A stretch of DNA of 64,000 nt from Microcebus murinus (GCF_040939455.1 NC_134104.1:147286501-147350500); one strand, 5' to 3'; shown: positions 11,761-23,290, counted from the first letter of the stretch. The notes: a model not told the origin generated them from the letters alone. Program-made: numbers and translations.

Positions 11761-13412
11761 CATATTATATAGTTTTATATAATTGTAAAACTATAAAAAA
11801 TACTCTCTAGTCATACATTCCTTATAGTTGTACTCATCATGGTGATTGCATGCTACCTACATGTTTTGATAGGTCCTTCTATTTTTCTGTATCTTTCACA
11901 TATAGAAAGATAATTTTGCCATATAATTTTATGATAAGAAAAAAAACTATTTTAAAAAAGTATTTTTTTCCATCTCTAGTGGAAGCAAACATAGCTAGTG
12001 TTCCTTTCTAACACAGATATCGACAACACATGCATGGCTGTGTCGATAACCTGAGTTTTGGAAGGCATGTGATCCCATCCATCTGCTGGGGACTCTTCCT
12101 ACCTTGGAGATGCAGCCTTAGAGTTTGCAGGGCATGACATGTGGTTGTGCCTCTGCCCCTGGAGAGTAGCACTCACCTCTGGTCACTGGCCCCATGCCCC
12201 AGTGGGCCTTTCCCTGAGGCTCCCCCAAATAATTTCTGCTCCCTCACTGATGGGCAACAGGGATTTCACAACTGTAGTCAGCATTCTGAAAGCAATTTCC
12301 AGTGGGATTGTGGGAATTGTCCTCCTTCTAGATAGGGAGTGCTACAGAGAGAGTTGTAGTTGTTGACTTTACCACTTAGTGTTCAGGTGATGACTTGAGG
12401 TCTCACTGTCTTCCCATGTGATCCATCACTGATGGAAACATGGTTATGCAGCACACGACGGTATTAATTTATCTCCATGAAATATCTGACATCTAAGACT
12501 TGAGTTAATTTACTTGCCCAGGGCCAGGTACAGGTGGTGCATTCTCGATAAATAATAGTTAATGTTGCTATTATTATTTCCATGAAATTTTAGCAGAAAA
12601 GGCAGGTCCCATCCTGACTCTGCAATGGGAAGCCCTGTTCCAGTCTGGTAGGCCTGTGGGCCACCACCTTCCCTACAACTGTTTGAAGGTGAAAATAGTG
12701 AGAGATTGGGGGAATGAGAGCTTCTTGTACCAGGTCCTGGGGGCAGGCTATTATTTGATTTTCTAACATTGACAAAAGCTTGAACTATAATATAGTGTAT
12801 TTTAGTTATATTTTATTTTCAAGTGAGTTTTACGGGCAAAAAAATAATGCTATTTTAAAATAGGATATTTTTCAAGTAAAAATAAAGAAAACTGGGATGG
12901 GAGTGGATATACAATGTTTTGGGCATGGAACTGAGAAATCTTAGAAGCCACAATAACTAAGGCAAGGGACCCATCAATGGGATAGTTCCGAGGCTGGCTC
13001 TGTGGTTCTCCTGCCAATTTGAGCTTTAATCAACCAGAAATCTTTTTAGGGCATCCCTCAGTCACTGGAAATTTTAGACTACTCTGATCTTCATTTAATT
13101 CTTGAGAATTTCCCAGTTCACTGCCTCGGAGATTATCTCCTGATTTTAGCTTGGGTGCTGGGAATCCTCAACCTTGTCTATTTCCCTACAATCTTCAACC
13201 CCTCAAGGAAGTCCCAAGTTAATTTCCAACATCCTTTTTTTTTTTCTTAACATGGCAATTCATCTTGGAGAAGATGCTCTGTTTCTTTGGAGAGGGTCTT
13301 CCCTCCAGCCATTCCCTCCCTCAGCACATTCCCTCTGGTCTAATCTCTGCCTCAGGTGACTTTGCTGTTCTGTGGCTGGAGTTTCTTAGGGCATGACATC
13401 CACCCTCATCAT
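11761..13412. other. No gene recognised; short SINE/LINE tails possible
   Basis: Mixed unique sequence. A weak MIR- or L2-like tail lies near 12.50-12.57 kb (gggccaggtacaggtggtgcattctcgataaataatag). Open frames around 12.14-12.37 kb overlap in two frames and lack splice or start context. Confidence 0.4.
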
Positions 13413-13842
13413 TTGGTAGGGTGACCAACTCATCCCAGTTTGCCCAGGGTTTTCCTAGTTTTTTTACATTTTATTTTATATTTATTTTTTGAGACAGGGT
13501 CTCACTCTGCTGCCCAGGCTAGTGTCCTGCCAGTGTCCTGGCATCAGCCCAGCTCATGGCAACCTCAAACTCCTGGGCTCAAGTGATCCTCTTGCCTCAG
13601 CCTCCTGAGTAGTAAGTGTATGCCACCACACTTAGCTAATTTTTCCAAGTTTTAGAAGAAACAGGGTCTCATTCTTGCTCAGGGCTCAGGCTGGGATCGA
13701 ACTCCTGAGCTCAAGCAATCCTTCTGCCTCAGCCTCCCAGAGTGTTAGGATTACAGGCATGAGCCACCACACCCACTCGGCTTTCCTGGTTTTAACAATG
13801 AAAGTCTTGTGTCCCAGGGAATCCCTCAGTCCCACAAAAGCC
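13413..13842. mobile_element. Palindromic MITE split by an Alu
   Basis: The left piece ttggtagggtgaccaactcatcccagtttgcccagggttttcc (13413-13461) and the right piece tggttttaacaatgaaagtc...cagggaatccctcagtccc (13786-13842) join into one small DNA-transposon relic. The Alu at 13462-13779 sits between them. The right inverted end is missing, cut by the MaLR LTR that begins at 13850. Confidence 0.5.
13462..13779 (-). mobile_element. Older Alu, reverse orientation
   Basis: Contains gagacagggtctcactctgctgcccaggctag, cctcagcctcctgag, the linker gctaatttttccaag, and ends cccagagtgttaggattacaggcatgagccaccacaccc. It lacks the expanded linker of the younger Alus and is more diverged, so it is an older (J-like) copy. 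Near-identical flanks gttttcctagttt (13449-13461) and gctttcctggttt are its target duplication. Confidence 0.85.
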
Positions 13843-13849
13843 AGGATGA

Positions 13850-14282
13850 TGCTATAGTTTGAATGTTTGCCTCTTCCAAAACTCATGTTGAAAGTTAATC
13901 CCCATGTGGCAGTAATTGAGAGATGGGTCCTTTAAGAGGCAATAGGGTTATGAGGGCTCTTTCCTCATGAATGGATTCATCCATTTATAGGTTAATGGAT
14001 TAATAGGTTAATGGACTTATGGGTTGTCACAGGAATGGGAAGGGAGGCTTTATAAGAAGAGGAAGAGAGATCTGAGCCAGCATGCTCAGCCCCCTCACCA
14101 TGTGATGCTCTGTGCCACCTCAGGACTCCGTAAAGTCCCCACCAGCAAAAAGGCTCTCACCCAATGTGCCCTGTTGATCTTGAACTGTCCAGCCTCCAGA
14201 ACTGTAAGAAATAAATTTCCTTTCTTATAAATTATCCAGTTTCAGGTATTATGTTATAAGCAACAAAAAACAGACTAAGACA
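13850..14282 (+). mobile_element. MaLR (MST/MLT1-like) 5' LTR
   Basis: Begins TGctatagtttgaatgtttgcc and ends with cagactaagaCA, the terminal dinucleotides of retroviral LTRs. Inside are ttatgagggctctttcctcatgaatgg, ataagaagaggaagagagatctgagcc, and gtccagcctccagaactgtaagaaataaat, which holds the AATAAA signal. About 433 bp, near full length. Confidence 0.85.
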
Positions 14283-15570
14283 GAAAATTGGTACTGAGAA
14301 GTGGGGTTGTTGCTGATGACAACTATCTGAAAATGTACAAGTGGCTTTGGAACTGGGTAATGGGCAGAACCTGGAAGAATTCATAGGAGGAGGCTAGAAA
14401 AAGTCTAGATCTGGTGAGGGCTTAGAAGACAAGAAGGCTGTGGGGACAGTTTGGCACTCCCTAGAGACTGGTGAAGTGGTCCTGACCCAAATGCTGGTAG
14501 AAATATGGACTGCAAAGGCCATTCTGAGGAGGTTTCAGATGGAACTGAGGGACAGAGTATTAGAGATTGGAGTAAAGGTCATCCTTGTTATAAACTGGCA
14601 AAGAACTTGTCTGCATTGTGTCCAGGCCCTAGGGCTTTATGAAATGCAGAACTTAAGAGCAATGAATTAGGAGATCTGGTGAGAAATATCTAAGTAGCAA
14701 AGCATTCAGGCTACTGCATGGCTACTTTTAACCTCTTACATTAACTTGGGAGGGGGGGAAATGACTTAAAGATGGAATTTCTAATCAAAAGGGTAGCAAA
14801 GTGGAAAGATTTGGAAAACTCTAAGCCTGTCCACATGAAGAGTGAAAAAGCAGATGTGGGAGAGGAAACCACGGGTGTGGCTCAGCGACCTTCTGCTAAG
14901 GAGATTAGCACAGAGAGAAAGAATCATCAGGAGAATGGAAGAAGGACTTCAAAGGCATTTCAGAGATCTTTGAGGCTGTCCCTCTTATCACAGGCGCATA
15001 GGCCTAGAAAGGCAGAATAGTGTTAGGGATCAGACTAAGGGTGGCCTCCACGGCTTGCTGCCTAGGGCCCCCAGCCTCTGCTCTCTGGTTCTAGCACAGT
15101 GCTGCACAGCTGCCCCTGCCGTGACTCAAGCACCCCCCCCCCCCCGCTCTGAAAGGTAGAAGCTGTAAACCATGGAAGCATTCACACCGTGTTGATTCTG
15201 TAGACCCATAGGATGCAAGAGCTATGGAGGCAGGGCAGCTTCCAGTTGCTAGAAGAAATCCTGAGGGACCAGGCAGAGACTTGCCCCAGGGACATACTAC
15301 CGCAGGGATCCCCCACTATAGCAATCCCTAGGGGAAATGTGGGTTTGGAGCTGTCAGGAAGAGCCCCCACCAGGGCAATGTCTAGTGGAGCTGGAGCTGT
15401 GGGAGCAAAACCATCCCTGGGACCCCAGAACTGTGGAGTTGTCAGCAGCATGCAACACCCGCCTGGGAAAGCTTCAGACACTGAGATCCAACCCATATGA
15501 ATGGCCACACAGGCTGCACCCAGGAAAGCCGGAGGAGTGGGCTCCCCCATAGGCTGCCGAGGCCTGTAGG
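14283..15570 (+). mobile_element. MaLR internal region, 3' truncated
   Basis: Directly follows the 5' LTR and reads like MST/THE1-type internal sequence: attggtactgagaagtggggttgttgctg, gtggctttggaactgggtaatggg, aaggtcatccttgttataaactggcaaagaac, and later ggaaagcttcagacactgagatcc. The group has no working env, and no intact frame remains here. No 3' LTR follows, so the copy is truncated. A 13-base C run near 15.13 kb lies inside it. Confidence 0.75.
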
Positions 15571-15724
15571 GGACTGTAGCAGGGTCCTCTGGACACCACA
15601 GTCACGGATCAGATAGGGAGGGGAGAAGACTACTTAAGGTGTTGACCTTGTTGGCCTGGACTGCTTGGCAAGCTTGGCTATAGAGTTCCATCTTGAAATA
15701 CGGGTGCCTGAGCAGGGAAAAGTA

Positions 15725-15816
15725 GATAAGGGACCTTTCACTCAAACGGTACAAAACGATTTATGTAACCAAAACATTTGCACCCCTGTAATATTCTGAA
15801 ATTTAAAAAAAAAAAA
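15725..15816 (+). mobile_element. Short L1 3' end with A-tail
   Basis: Reads tatgtaaccaaaacatttgcacccctgtaatattctgaaattt then an A run. This is the terminal phrase of strepsirrhine-type L1 3' UTRs, severely 5'-truncated. Confidence 0.6.
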
Positions 15817-16380
15817 TTTCTCTTTAAATTGACCCGCATTCTAACTTGAATTCTTTAGCCTTACCCTAAAGAAGTGATGTTAGAGAATTTATATGCTAAA
15901 TTTTTTCTAAACACACAGTGAAACCAATACCTATTTCACATTTTTTTTCAGTATGTTACCTAAAAATCATCACGTTGATCTCAAGTGGACACATTCTCTC
16001 TCTCAGGAACGTGGCTGTACCCCAGTGGGTTTGCCCACTGCTGTTCCTCACGCCCAGCGCGTTGCCACCTCACAACAGAACCACTGTTTCCCAGCAGCTC
16101 CTCCCTGCCCGACCCCCTGGATTTGCAGAGCCAGAGTTTCAAGGGCTTGAGATTTCAGATTCACAATTGAGAACTGAAGTGCTGGGCATCTGAGTGTTGG
16201 AGTAGCTTGGCTCCTTCCCTGGGGGTTGTGCCACCTGGTATTTTCCCTCTATATAACTCCATGACTCTGAAAAGGCCCCAGCCAACCGGCATGGCCCAGA
16301 CCAGCTCAGTGGCAGGCCATGGCCATTTGTCAGAGACCTGCCAGGTGGGCCGGGAACCTCAGGGATTTTCTCTTCCGCAG

Positions 16381-16461
16381 GCTGCGGCAGAAACACAAGT
16401 TCTGGCCAAACGAGACTTCTGACACCACCTCAGCTGAGTCAGATGAAGAAGAGAGAAGGAG
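16381..16461 (+). CDS. Candidate 81-nt in-frame coding exon, gene unknown
   Basis: After a pyrimidine-rich acceptor (ttttctcttccgcag) comes one base of a split codon, then an open frame reading LRQ, KHKFWPNETSDTTSAESDEE and ERR. It ends at GAAGGAG|GTGAAA, a usable but not ideal donor. The length of 81 nt, a multiple of three, with matching phase at both ends, is what a cassette exon should show. If read through instead of spliced, a TGA follows at 16463, making it a possible C-terminal exon. The peptide has polar Ser/Thr and acidic stretches like a disordered insert. No repeat family explains it. I do not recognise the protein and no partner exon was confirmed. Confidence 0.4.
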
Positions 16462-16959
16462 GTGAAAAAAAAAAAAATAACAATCCAAGCCTCAGGTATC
16501 CTGCTTCCGCCTTCAGGTCTGCTGGGAAATGTGCCCGGTCTCCCAGGCTGGGCTGTTGTGTTTTAGTCGTAGGCTCTGGCATCACCAGCAGCTGAGATGC
16601 CTCCACAAAGAGGTGGCGTCAGGACTCCACATATTTTATTTTGCTTTTTCTCAGTCTTCTTGTTTTCTTTGCACTTCCTCGTTCTGAATATGAAGCATGG
16701 TTCCACACTCAGGGGACATTTTCCTCCCTCCTCCTTGAGCTCCCATTCCCTCTTGGGAATGCCTCTCTCCCTTCCTTCCTCTCCCTCCCACAGCCAGCGG
16801 CCCCCACACTCCCTGCTCCCCCACTGAGGAGACCTGACTTGTTGGAGGAACTTCGTAAGCTCCCACCTTGTTCCTCATGGTCACATCCCCTGAAAATCTT
16901 CCATTTCTTCACAGTCGCCATACTGTCCCTCTTTTACTCCTGGGCTTTCTCACGTGGGG
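16462..16959. other. Pyrimidine-rich unique DNA
   Basis: C/T-rich sequence with overlapping long frames on both strands, produced by composition. No gene or clear repeat recognised. Confidence 0.4.
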
Positions 16960-17420
16960 CTCCCCCCTCCTGGGTCACCCTTTCCCGTCAGTCACTCTGG
17001 GCACTCGTTCCCAATCATCCTTCAAGCCTCATCTTAAAAGGCACTTCCTCCGGAAGCCCTCCGAGGCCCCAGCTACCACAGGTCGGGTAAACACCTCTCC
17101 CATCCACTTTCCCTGCTTCTGGAACTTCCTCTGTCAAAATCACACGCTGTGCCAAGGGGGGCTTCTCTGGTGGCGTTAGGGGGCCTCGTTCTCCGTGTAG
17201 TCACTGGCAGTCTACCCCCCCAGATAATCATGCAGCCCATTAAGCAGAGTGCTCCTGCTACACACCCACCATTCTGCTTTGGAGAAGTCCCTGCCGCAGC
17301 AGTCCCCTAGGCTGCCTGCTCTGGGGGGAGACACTGCCCACCTGTCCTGCCCGGCCCTGGGCACCAGTGTCAGCGCAGGGCTGCACTGTGGTGGGTACTC
17401 AATAAACATTTATTGACTGG
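16960..17420 (+). mobile_element. L2 LINE 3' region
   Basis: Shows L2 phrases in order: cttcaagcctcatcttaaaaggcacttcctccggaagccctccgagg, then gggcaccagtgtcagcgcagggctgc and the terminal ggtactcaataaacatttattgac. Confidence 0.7.
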
Positions 17421-17623
17421 GTAACTAGACGGATTGATTTCCTTACAGTAACTGATGCTGGCTGGAGTTTTGAGAACGCATTGAATATCAGAGAGAACAA
17501 AAGGGAGAGAATGAATATACCAGAAGCCACAAAATGGCTTTAAGAAGAGACAGGTCCTAACACATAACTAGTTCACTCCCAAGGTCAGGCTCTGGGCCGG
17601 TCCACATTCCCTTGTTCACCAAG

Positions 17624-17702
17624 ATATCCTGGAGAAAGAAGGGAAGGAGGAAGGGAGGGAAGGAGCAAGGGAGGGAAGGCAGGGAAGAGAGAGAGAGAGG
17701 GA
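17624..17702. repeat. Purine-rich (GGAA/GA) tract
   Basis: One strand is almost entirely A and G (agaaagaagggaaggaggaagggagg ... gagagagagagg). Such homopurine tracts can form triplex DNA and are length-unstable. Confidence 0.85.
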
Positions 17703-17950
17703 CAGTCTCACATAGCTGCCCATCTAGGGTCTGCCTCAATGTTCTATTTACCATCATTAGAAGATTAAGATGGAAACAGTGTGATGGTTTTAGACCCTTC
17801 TTTCTTGATGTCTGTTCCAGACAGATTCAAGGAAATGATGTAGTGGAAATGCATAATGTAATACCAAAAAAAAGTTTGAAGATAGCATCATAAAGATTTC
17901 TTTCTCTTTTTCTTTCCAAACTGAAATTTTAGAAAATTTAAAGAGTATCA

Positions 17951-18283
<333 letters not shown>

Positions 18284-18295
18284 TAAAGAGTATCA

Positions 18296-19007
18296 GAAGT
18301 GAAAATATTGCATATCATCATTTATGGGCAATAGCTAAAGTAGTATACAGAATAAAATTCTCTACTTAAATAAATGTGTATCAATAAAATAAGAGAGGAT
18401 TAAAATAAATGAATTAAGCATCTAACTCAGTAAGTTTGAAAGAAATAACAAGATAAACCTAAGACAATTAGAAGGAAGGAATGAATAATATAAGAGGAGA
18501 AATAATGAATTGTAAAACAAAAAAATGATAAAACAAATTATATACCTAGGTTCAAATTCTTTGACAGCACTAATGAGGGAGATAAATCATTACCTATCTT
18601 AATACAGAAAAAGAAAATAAGAGAATGCAAAATATACAAAATTTAAAAAGTGAAAATAAAACAGATATAGAGGAAATTAAAAGAATCACAAGGGAGTACT
18701 TTGCTCAACTCTGTGTAAGTGTATCTGAACACTTAGAGGAAATGGATAATCTTCTAGGAAAATACACTTTACCAAAATTGACTTGAGAAAAGACAGAAAT
18801 CATAACAAACCAAATACTATGAAAGAAATGGAGAAAGTTGTTAAAGAGCTGCCCTCCAAAAAGTATTCATGCTCCGATGGTTTCAAGAGAAATTGTCCAA
18901 AACCTTTCAAGAAGAGATCATTTCAATGTCATTTAAACTGTTTCAAGACAGAGAAAAGAAAGAAAAACTTCCAAATTATTTTCGTGAAGCAAACATAATA
19001 TTGATGT
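18296..19007 (+). mobile_element. L1 ORF2 fragment (reverse-transcriptase region), decayed
   Basis: A-rich sequence matching L1 ORF2 in sense orientation: cagatatagaggaaattaaaagaatcac, gtgtatctgaacac, gaggaaatggataatcttctagg, tgccctccaaaaag, ctccgatggtttcaagagaa (the 'GPDGF' region before the RT domain) and gacagagaaaagaaag. Stops and frameshifts are frequent, so nothing is functional. Confidence 0.75.
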
Positions 19008-19064
19008 TGTGAACTAAAATAAAATAAAATAAAATAAAATAAAATAAAATAAAATAAAATAAAA
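19008..19064. repeat. (TAAAA)n microsatellite
   Basis: About ten uninterrupted copies of a pentamer, abutting the ERV LTR on its right. The minus strand gives an artefactual repetitive frame. Confidence 0.97.
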
Positions 19065-19650
19065 TGTTAAGGTTTCCCCGACACCAGTTGACTGAACGGA
19101 CCCTCTCCTGGCCAAGAGGGTACCCTAAAACTGAGTTGCTGGCCAAGAGAGGGAGGTCAGACATGCCTCATCATGCCCTCTTCCCTACTTGTAGGTATCC
19201 TTAGTAACCCCAAAACAGACCTAAGGCTATTCAAGACAAAAAGCACCCTTCAGGTCCTCAATTTACATAACAATGGCTTGTCGCTGATTAACGGACCTCC
19301 TTATCTTTAAACATTCCAAGCCTTTAGACAAAGCTTCATTTTTAACCAATTACAAGAGTCTTTAAACCCATCTGTAACCTGTAAGCCCTCTCCCCCACTC
19401 ATTTGAGATGTCCCACCTTTTCAGGCCAAACCAATGTATACCTTCCATGTATTGATTCATGACTTTACATGTAATTCCTGTCTCCCTGAAATGTATAAAA
19501 CCAAACTGCATCCCAACCCCAGTGAGTCCACTTGCTCAAGGCTTCGTTGGGTGTGGCTCCGGGTCATGGTCCTCAAATTTGACTGAGACTACACCTCTTT
19601 AAATTATTTTACAGAATTTGGCTTTTTCATTGTCAAGGTCAATCCCCACA
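19065..19650 (+). mobile_element. Solo LTR of an ERV1-class retrovirus
   Basis: Begins TGttaaggtttcccc and ends ...ggtcaatccccaCA. It contains a TATA box (tataaaa, 19494-19500) in aatgtataaaaccaaactgcatcccaacccc, then a U5-like pyrimidine segment (ggctccgggtcatggtcctcaaatttgactgagac). No internal viral genes lie next to it in either direction. The family within ERV1 is not determined. Confidence 0.6.
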
Positions 19651-19655
19651 AAGTT

Positions 19656-19656
<1 letters not shown>

Positions 19657-19692
<36 letters not shown>
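19657..19692. repeat. (CA)n microsatellite
   Basis: Uninterrupted CA dinucleotides immediately right of the LTR end. Confidence 0.97.
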
Positions 19693-19696
<4 letters not shown>

Positions 19697-20328
19697 CCAT
19701 TTAATTAAAGTCACACTGACACAAAAAAGCCTAAACACAGTAAATCCAAGAGCACATTAATACAAAAATATACCATAACCAAGTTGAGTTTAGTCCAACA
19801 ACATACTAACAATTTAATAATAAGAATGACTTCTTAGGGTGGTTTAACATAAAACTAGGACATCTTTTTTGTTATTCTTTTAAAAAAATTAAAGAAGTTA
19901 CGTGGAAAAATCAGAACTTCATTCAATTTTCTAACATGTATTGTATGTTTATTATTTTTCTTTGACACATGTCCTGAAGTGACATTTTAAATAGTTCAGT
20001 GGATAGGGCTTCTGAACATCTTAACCAGGTCTTGATTGAGCCAGAAGTTGAGTAACCTGCAAACTGGCTGCGTAGTGTGGGGCTCCTGGGCTCTGTTGAT
20101 TGACACATGTTTGAGCACAGGTGAACCGGGAGGCTGAGTTTGTGAGAGAGAAAAAGAGAGCTGGTCAAGGTCCCTGGTGTTCTCAGCAGGGGATAACCAG
20201 AACATTCCCCTTCCCAGCTGAGTTCTGCAGCACTCTTCAGGGTTTGGACTTGTCCTGGAATTCCAAGAAAAGTGTGCCCTGCTTCTTGAGGTTGGGGTTA
20301 GGGGTGGATCCTGTAGGGGCTGGTACTA

Positions 20329-20724
20329 CCATGTTTCCCCAAAAATAAAACAGGGTCTTATATATATTTTTCCTCAAGAAGACCCTAGGGCTTATTTTCA
20401 GGGGATGTGTTATCTTCCCCTCAAAGCCTCAGCTTGCAGCACAAACAGGATGGCCCAGACCTGACGGGGAGCCGACCTTGTTTGTGGGGCTGCCCGCACC
20501 TTTCTGGTCACCTCTGGGATAGTGGCTGTCACAATGGGGCAAATGAGAAGGGCTGCTAGTCTTCTTTACTGCTCTGCAATGAAATGCATGGGTTGTGCAG
20601 ATGTGCTTCGTAGCCACGCCCATCACTAGGTCTTATTTTCAGGGTAGGGCTTCTATTGTGCAAATGCTTAGAAATCCTGCTAGGGCTTATTTTATGGGTA
20701 GGTCTTATTTTCGGGGAAACACGT
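20329..20724 (-). mobile_element. Tc1/mariner-type non-autonomous element, copy 1
   Basis: A 396-bp unit with inverted ends (CCATGTTTCCCC at left, GGGGAAACACGT at right), flanked by TA at 20327-20328 and 20725-20726. Near both ends the core RGGKCTTAT(TTT) recurs, giving about six subterminal copies. The right half is closely related to the element at 50.5 kb. On the minus strand a start-bearing short frame (20626 down to 20429) shares MGVATKHICTTHAF with that element, then diverges, showing a different internal deletion. TA targeting and inverted ends point to the Tc1/mariner superfamily; the family is not one I can name. Confidence 0.75.
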
Positions 20725-20726
20725 TA

Positions 20727-21515
20727 GTACCTTAGCAAAAATGGCAACTAATACCTAGGATATTTAAAATGCAATATGTTTAGATGCAGTCAAAGAGTGG
20801 AGTTGACCTTGAGGTGGAAGAGAAAAGATTAACGTTATTGGGGATGAGCACAGGAGTGAATGGGGCCGGCCTCTGCAGTTCAATGACAGCCTAGAGGGGA
20901 ATCAATGAGAGAGCTGCACACATTGGAGTATTTCCACCCTGACACAGGTACTTGTGTATAGGATAGATATCGGTGCATATTGACAGAGAGAGAAAGGGGG
21001 TAGGGTGGAGGAGGAAGGTGAGAGAGGGAAGAAGTGGAGAAGACAGAGAGACTCATTTTACTGTTTAAGGAAAGATGAATTAAGTCTGGTTTGCAGCTGT
21101 AGCTGCTGCTTACTGAATCTGCCTCCCTGGAAGAATGCAGGAAGCTGCTCAGGCCACGCCAGGTTGACTGGGCACACTTCTGAGCACCCTCTTGCTCGGC
21201 TTCGTGTGCTGACTCACCACTTGCTACTCAGGGCTGGGCAGAGAGAATACGGGAATACAGGCAGACTTTTTTCTTTCTTTCTTTTTTTGGCGTGTATTAT
21301 ATCATAGTATCTCTAACCACTGGGCCCAGTCCTTAATTAGATCGTCAATGCCTCCATATGCTAGTGCTTAGAGGACAAGTTTCTACCTATAAGCACGAGA
21401 GTCATTAGCATTAGAAAGGGTAGAAAGTGAGGTCCAGGAGAGCCTGTTTTTCTAGAAAGTCTATACCCTCAAGTCAGCTATGTGGAAATCCAGCCCTGGG
21501 ACGCAACACTGGAAG

Positions 21516-21518
<3 letters not shown>
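20727..21518. other. No gene recognised
   Basis: Mostly unique DNA with a purine-rich patch at about 20.98-21.05 kb (gacagagagagaaaggggg). Nothing further supported. Confidence 0.4.

Positions 21519-21564
<46 letters not shown>
21519..21564. repeat. (AC)n microsatellite
   Basis: About 22 uninterrupted AC units followed by degenerate acacgcacg. The His/Thr and Cys/Val repeat frames over it are artefacts. Confidence 0.97.
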
Positions 21565-21565
<1 letters not shown>

Positions 21566-21739
21566 GCACGCACACACGCACGCAGAGGGGAGCTTGCAGG
21601 TACCAGCCCTGACCTCCAGGCAGCTGAGAACCCTCCCTGCCACATCGCTGATGGCTGGTAGCCAGCTTGTCTTCAATCTCTTCCAGGGTCAGGGAACTTA
21701 GCAAAACTAACCCCTTTTTCTTAAATAGGAGAGCCCTCT

Positions 21740-22330
21740 CTTATTGAAACTTGGCCTACTTTCTCATTTTTAAAAACTTGTCAATTTCCTAATTGAAAAA
21801 TAATATCTCACCACTATTTTGTTTTATATGTCTTTGATACACACGAGTTGAATGTCTTTTTTTCTATGCTTATAATGGTCGTTTATATTCGTTCTTCTGT
21901 GATTGAACTCTATGTTTCCTTTGCTCATTTTTTTTTTCTATTGGTGTGATATTGTGTTTCAGGTCAATTTATAAGAGTTTTGTATGACTTAAATTACAGC
22001 CTTTGTTTTTCACGTTTATTTTTATATTTCTTTCCCAGTTTATGACTTCTCATTTTGTTATTGTTGGATTTTGATGAACAGATCTTTAAAATTTTTACAT
22101 AGTTAATTAAATCTTCCTATCTAAGATCTACAATCTTACATTGTATTTATTCATAGAAACTCCTTCTCCATTGTGAAATAACTTAAAAATTAATTTTTAA
22201 ACTAGACTTTTATATTCTTTTAAAAATATTTAGTGCATTTTTCACACTTCTGGATTTTTATTTATTTTTAAGCCTAGATTAAATGCAACGTTTTTCTCCT
22301 TCAAAAGCAGCCATTGTCCACAACACCATT
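21740..22330 (-). mobile_element. Old L1 fragment, reverse orientation
   Basis: T-rich and antisense to L1: ggtcgtttatattcgttcttctgtgattgaac, tttcctttgctcatttt, ctattggtgtgatattgtg, tttataagagttttgtatga. Decayed. Confidence 0.5.
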
Positions 22331-23290
22331 TTGTTTGATAATCCAGTTCTACCCTTTAGTTAGTGATCAACATGCAAGATTCCCAAACACACTAAGGGCC
22401 AGTTTCCTTGGAACAGCTTTCTTTATACATTTCTTCCTGGGGCTGAACTGAAATCTGTCACCTTTTACTTCTTGGACCTTCTGCCCTTGTGGCCCTGATA
22501 CACGAGGAGCCCTGTGATGTCATTCTGTTAACGTGTGTTGGAAGGCTCCGTGATATGTCACCAATAAAGCGCCTTCTAGAGACTATACTTTCTCTGCCTT
22601 CCTCAGTGGGAGGAAGTTATCTTCCACATCACAGACTGGCTGGGTTAGAAACCACCTTGCTGCCTCTGAGGGCAGCTCTCTCCAAAGGCTAAGTGTAGGG
22701 AAAGTAGCCTCAGTGTTCAAAAGAGAAGCATTTTTTTTTTCGAGATGTTTTGCATAGTAAAGGTTTGGAAATAAGGCCCCCTGGCTCAGAGGGAGTTGGA
22801 CAGGTGGGCAGTGGGAAGGAGAAGAAGTAGAGATGGTGCTTCTGAGCCTGCATGAGGCAGGGGCTAGAACCACCCTGTGTCCTGTTTGCACCCTGGGGAA
22901 GAGATGGAGGATGTGCATGTGGACTGAAAGAATGACTACCTTGGTGCCCAAGCTTGTAAGCCCATATACTTGCACAGGAACCTTATCTGCAGATGAGCAT
23001 GCAAGGGGTAGTGGGAGTCTAAGCCCCCACAGCCAGTCTGTGGCAGTGAGAAACAGTGGTTGTCATGGGGCACCCAGACTCCAGGTCCCTCTATGCAGCA
23101 TCAGGGAAGGCTGACTCCTTTGTGACCGAGTCACCCCCTGGGATTCTTGGACAATCCAGTTTGGGTGGCTGGGAAGCCGCAAGGGGAGCATAGTGAATTA
23201 ACTGTTAATAAGGTTTGAGTCTACTTAAGTAATTAATCAGAAGAAGTAGAGACCTGACATGCATTTGTAGAGCAGTTCAAACCAGTAAAA
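22331..23290. other. Unique DNA, no gene recognised
   Basis: Frames on both strands over 22.5-23.1 kb overlap each other and lack supporting splice signals. AT-rich with several aattaa motifs toward 23.2 kb. Confidence 0.4.

Noticed and set aside
18976..19164. Repetitive FILFY frame on the minus strand
   Set aside because: Translation of the (TAAAA)n microsatellite.
21427..21704. His-Thr and Cys-Val repeat frames
   Set aside because: Translation of the (AC)n microsatellite in different frames.
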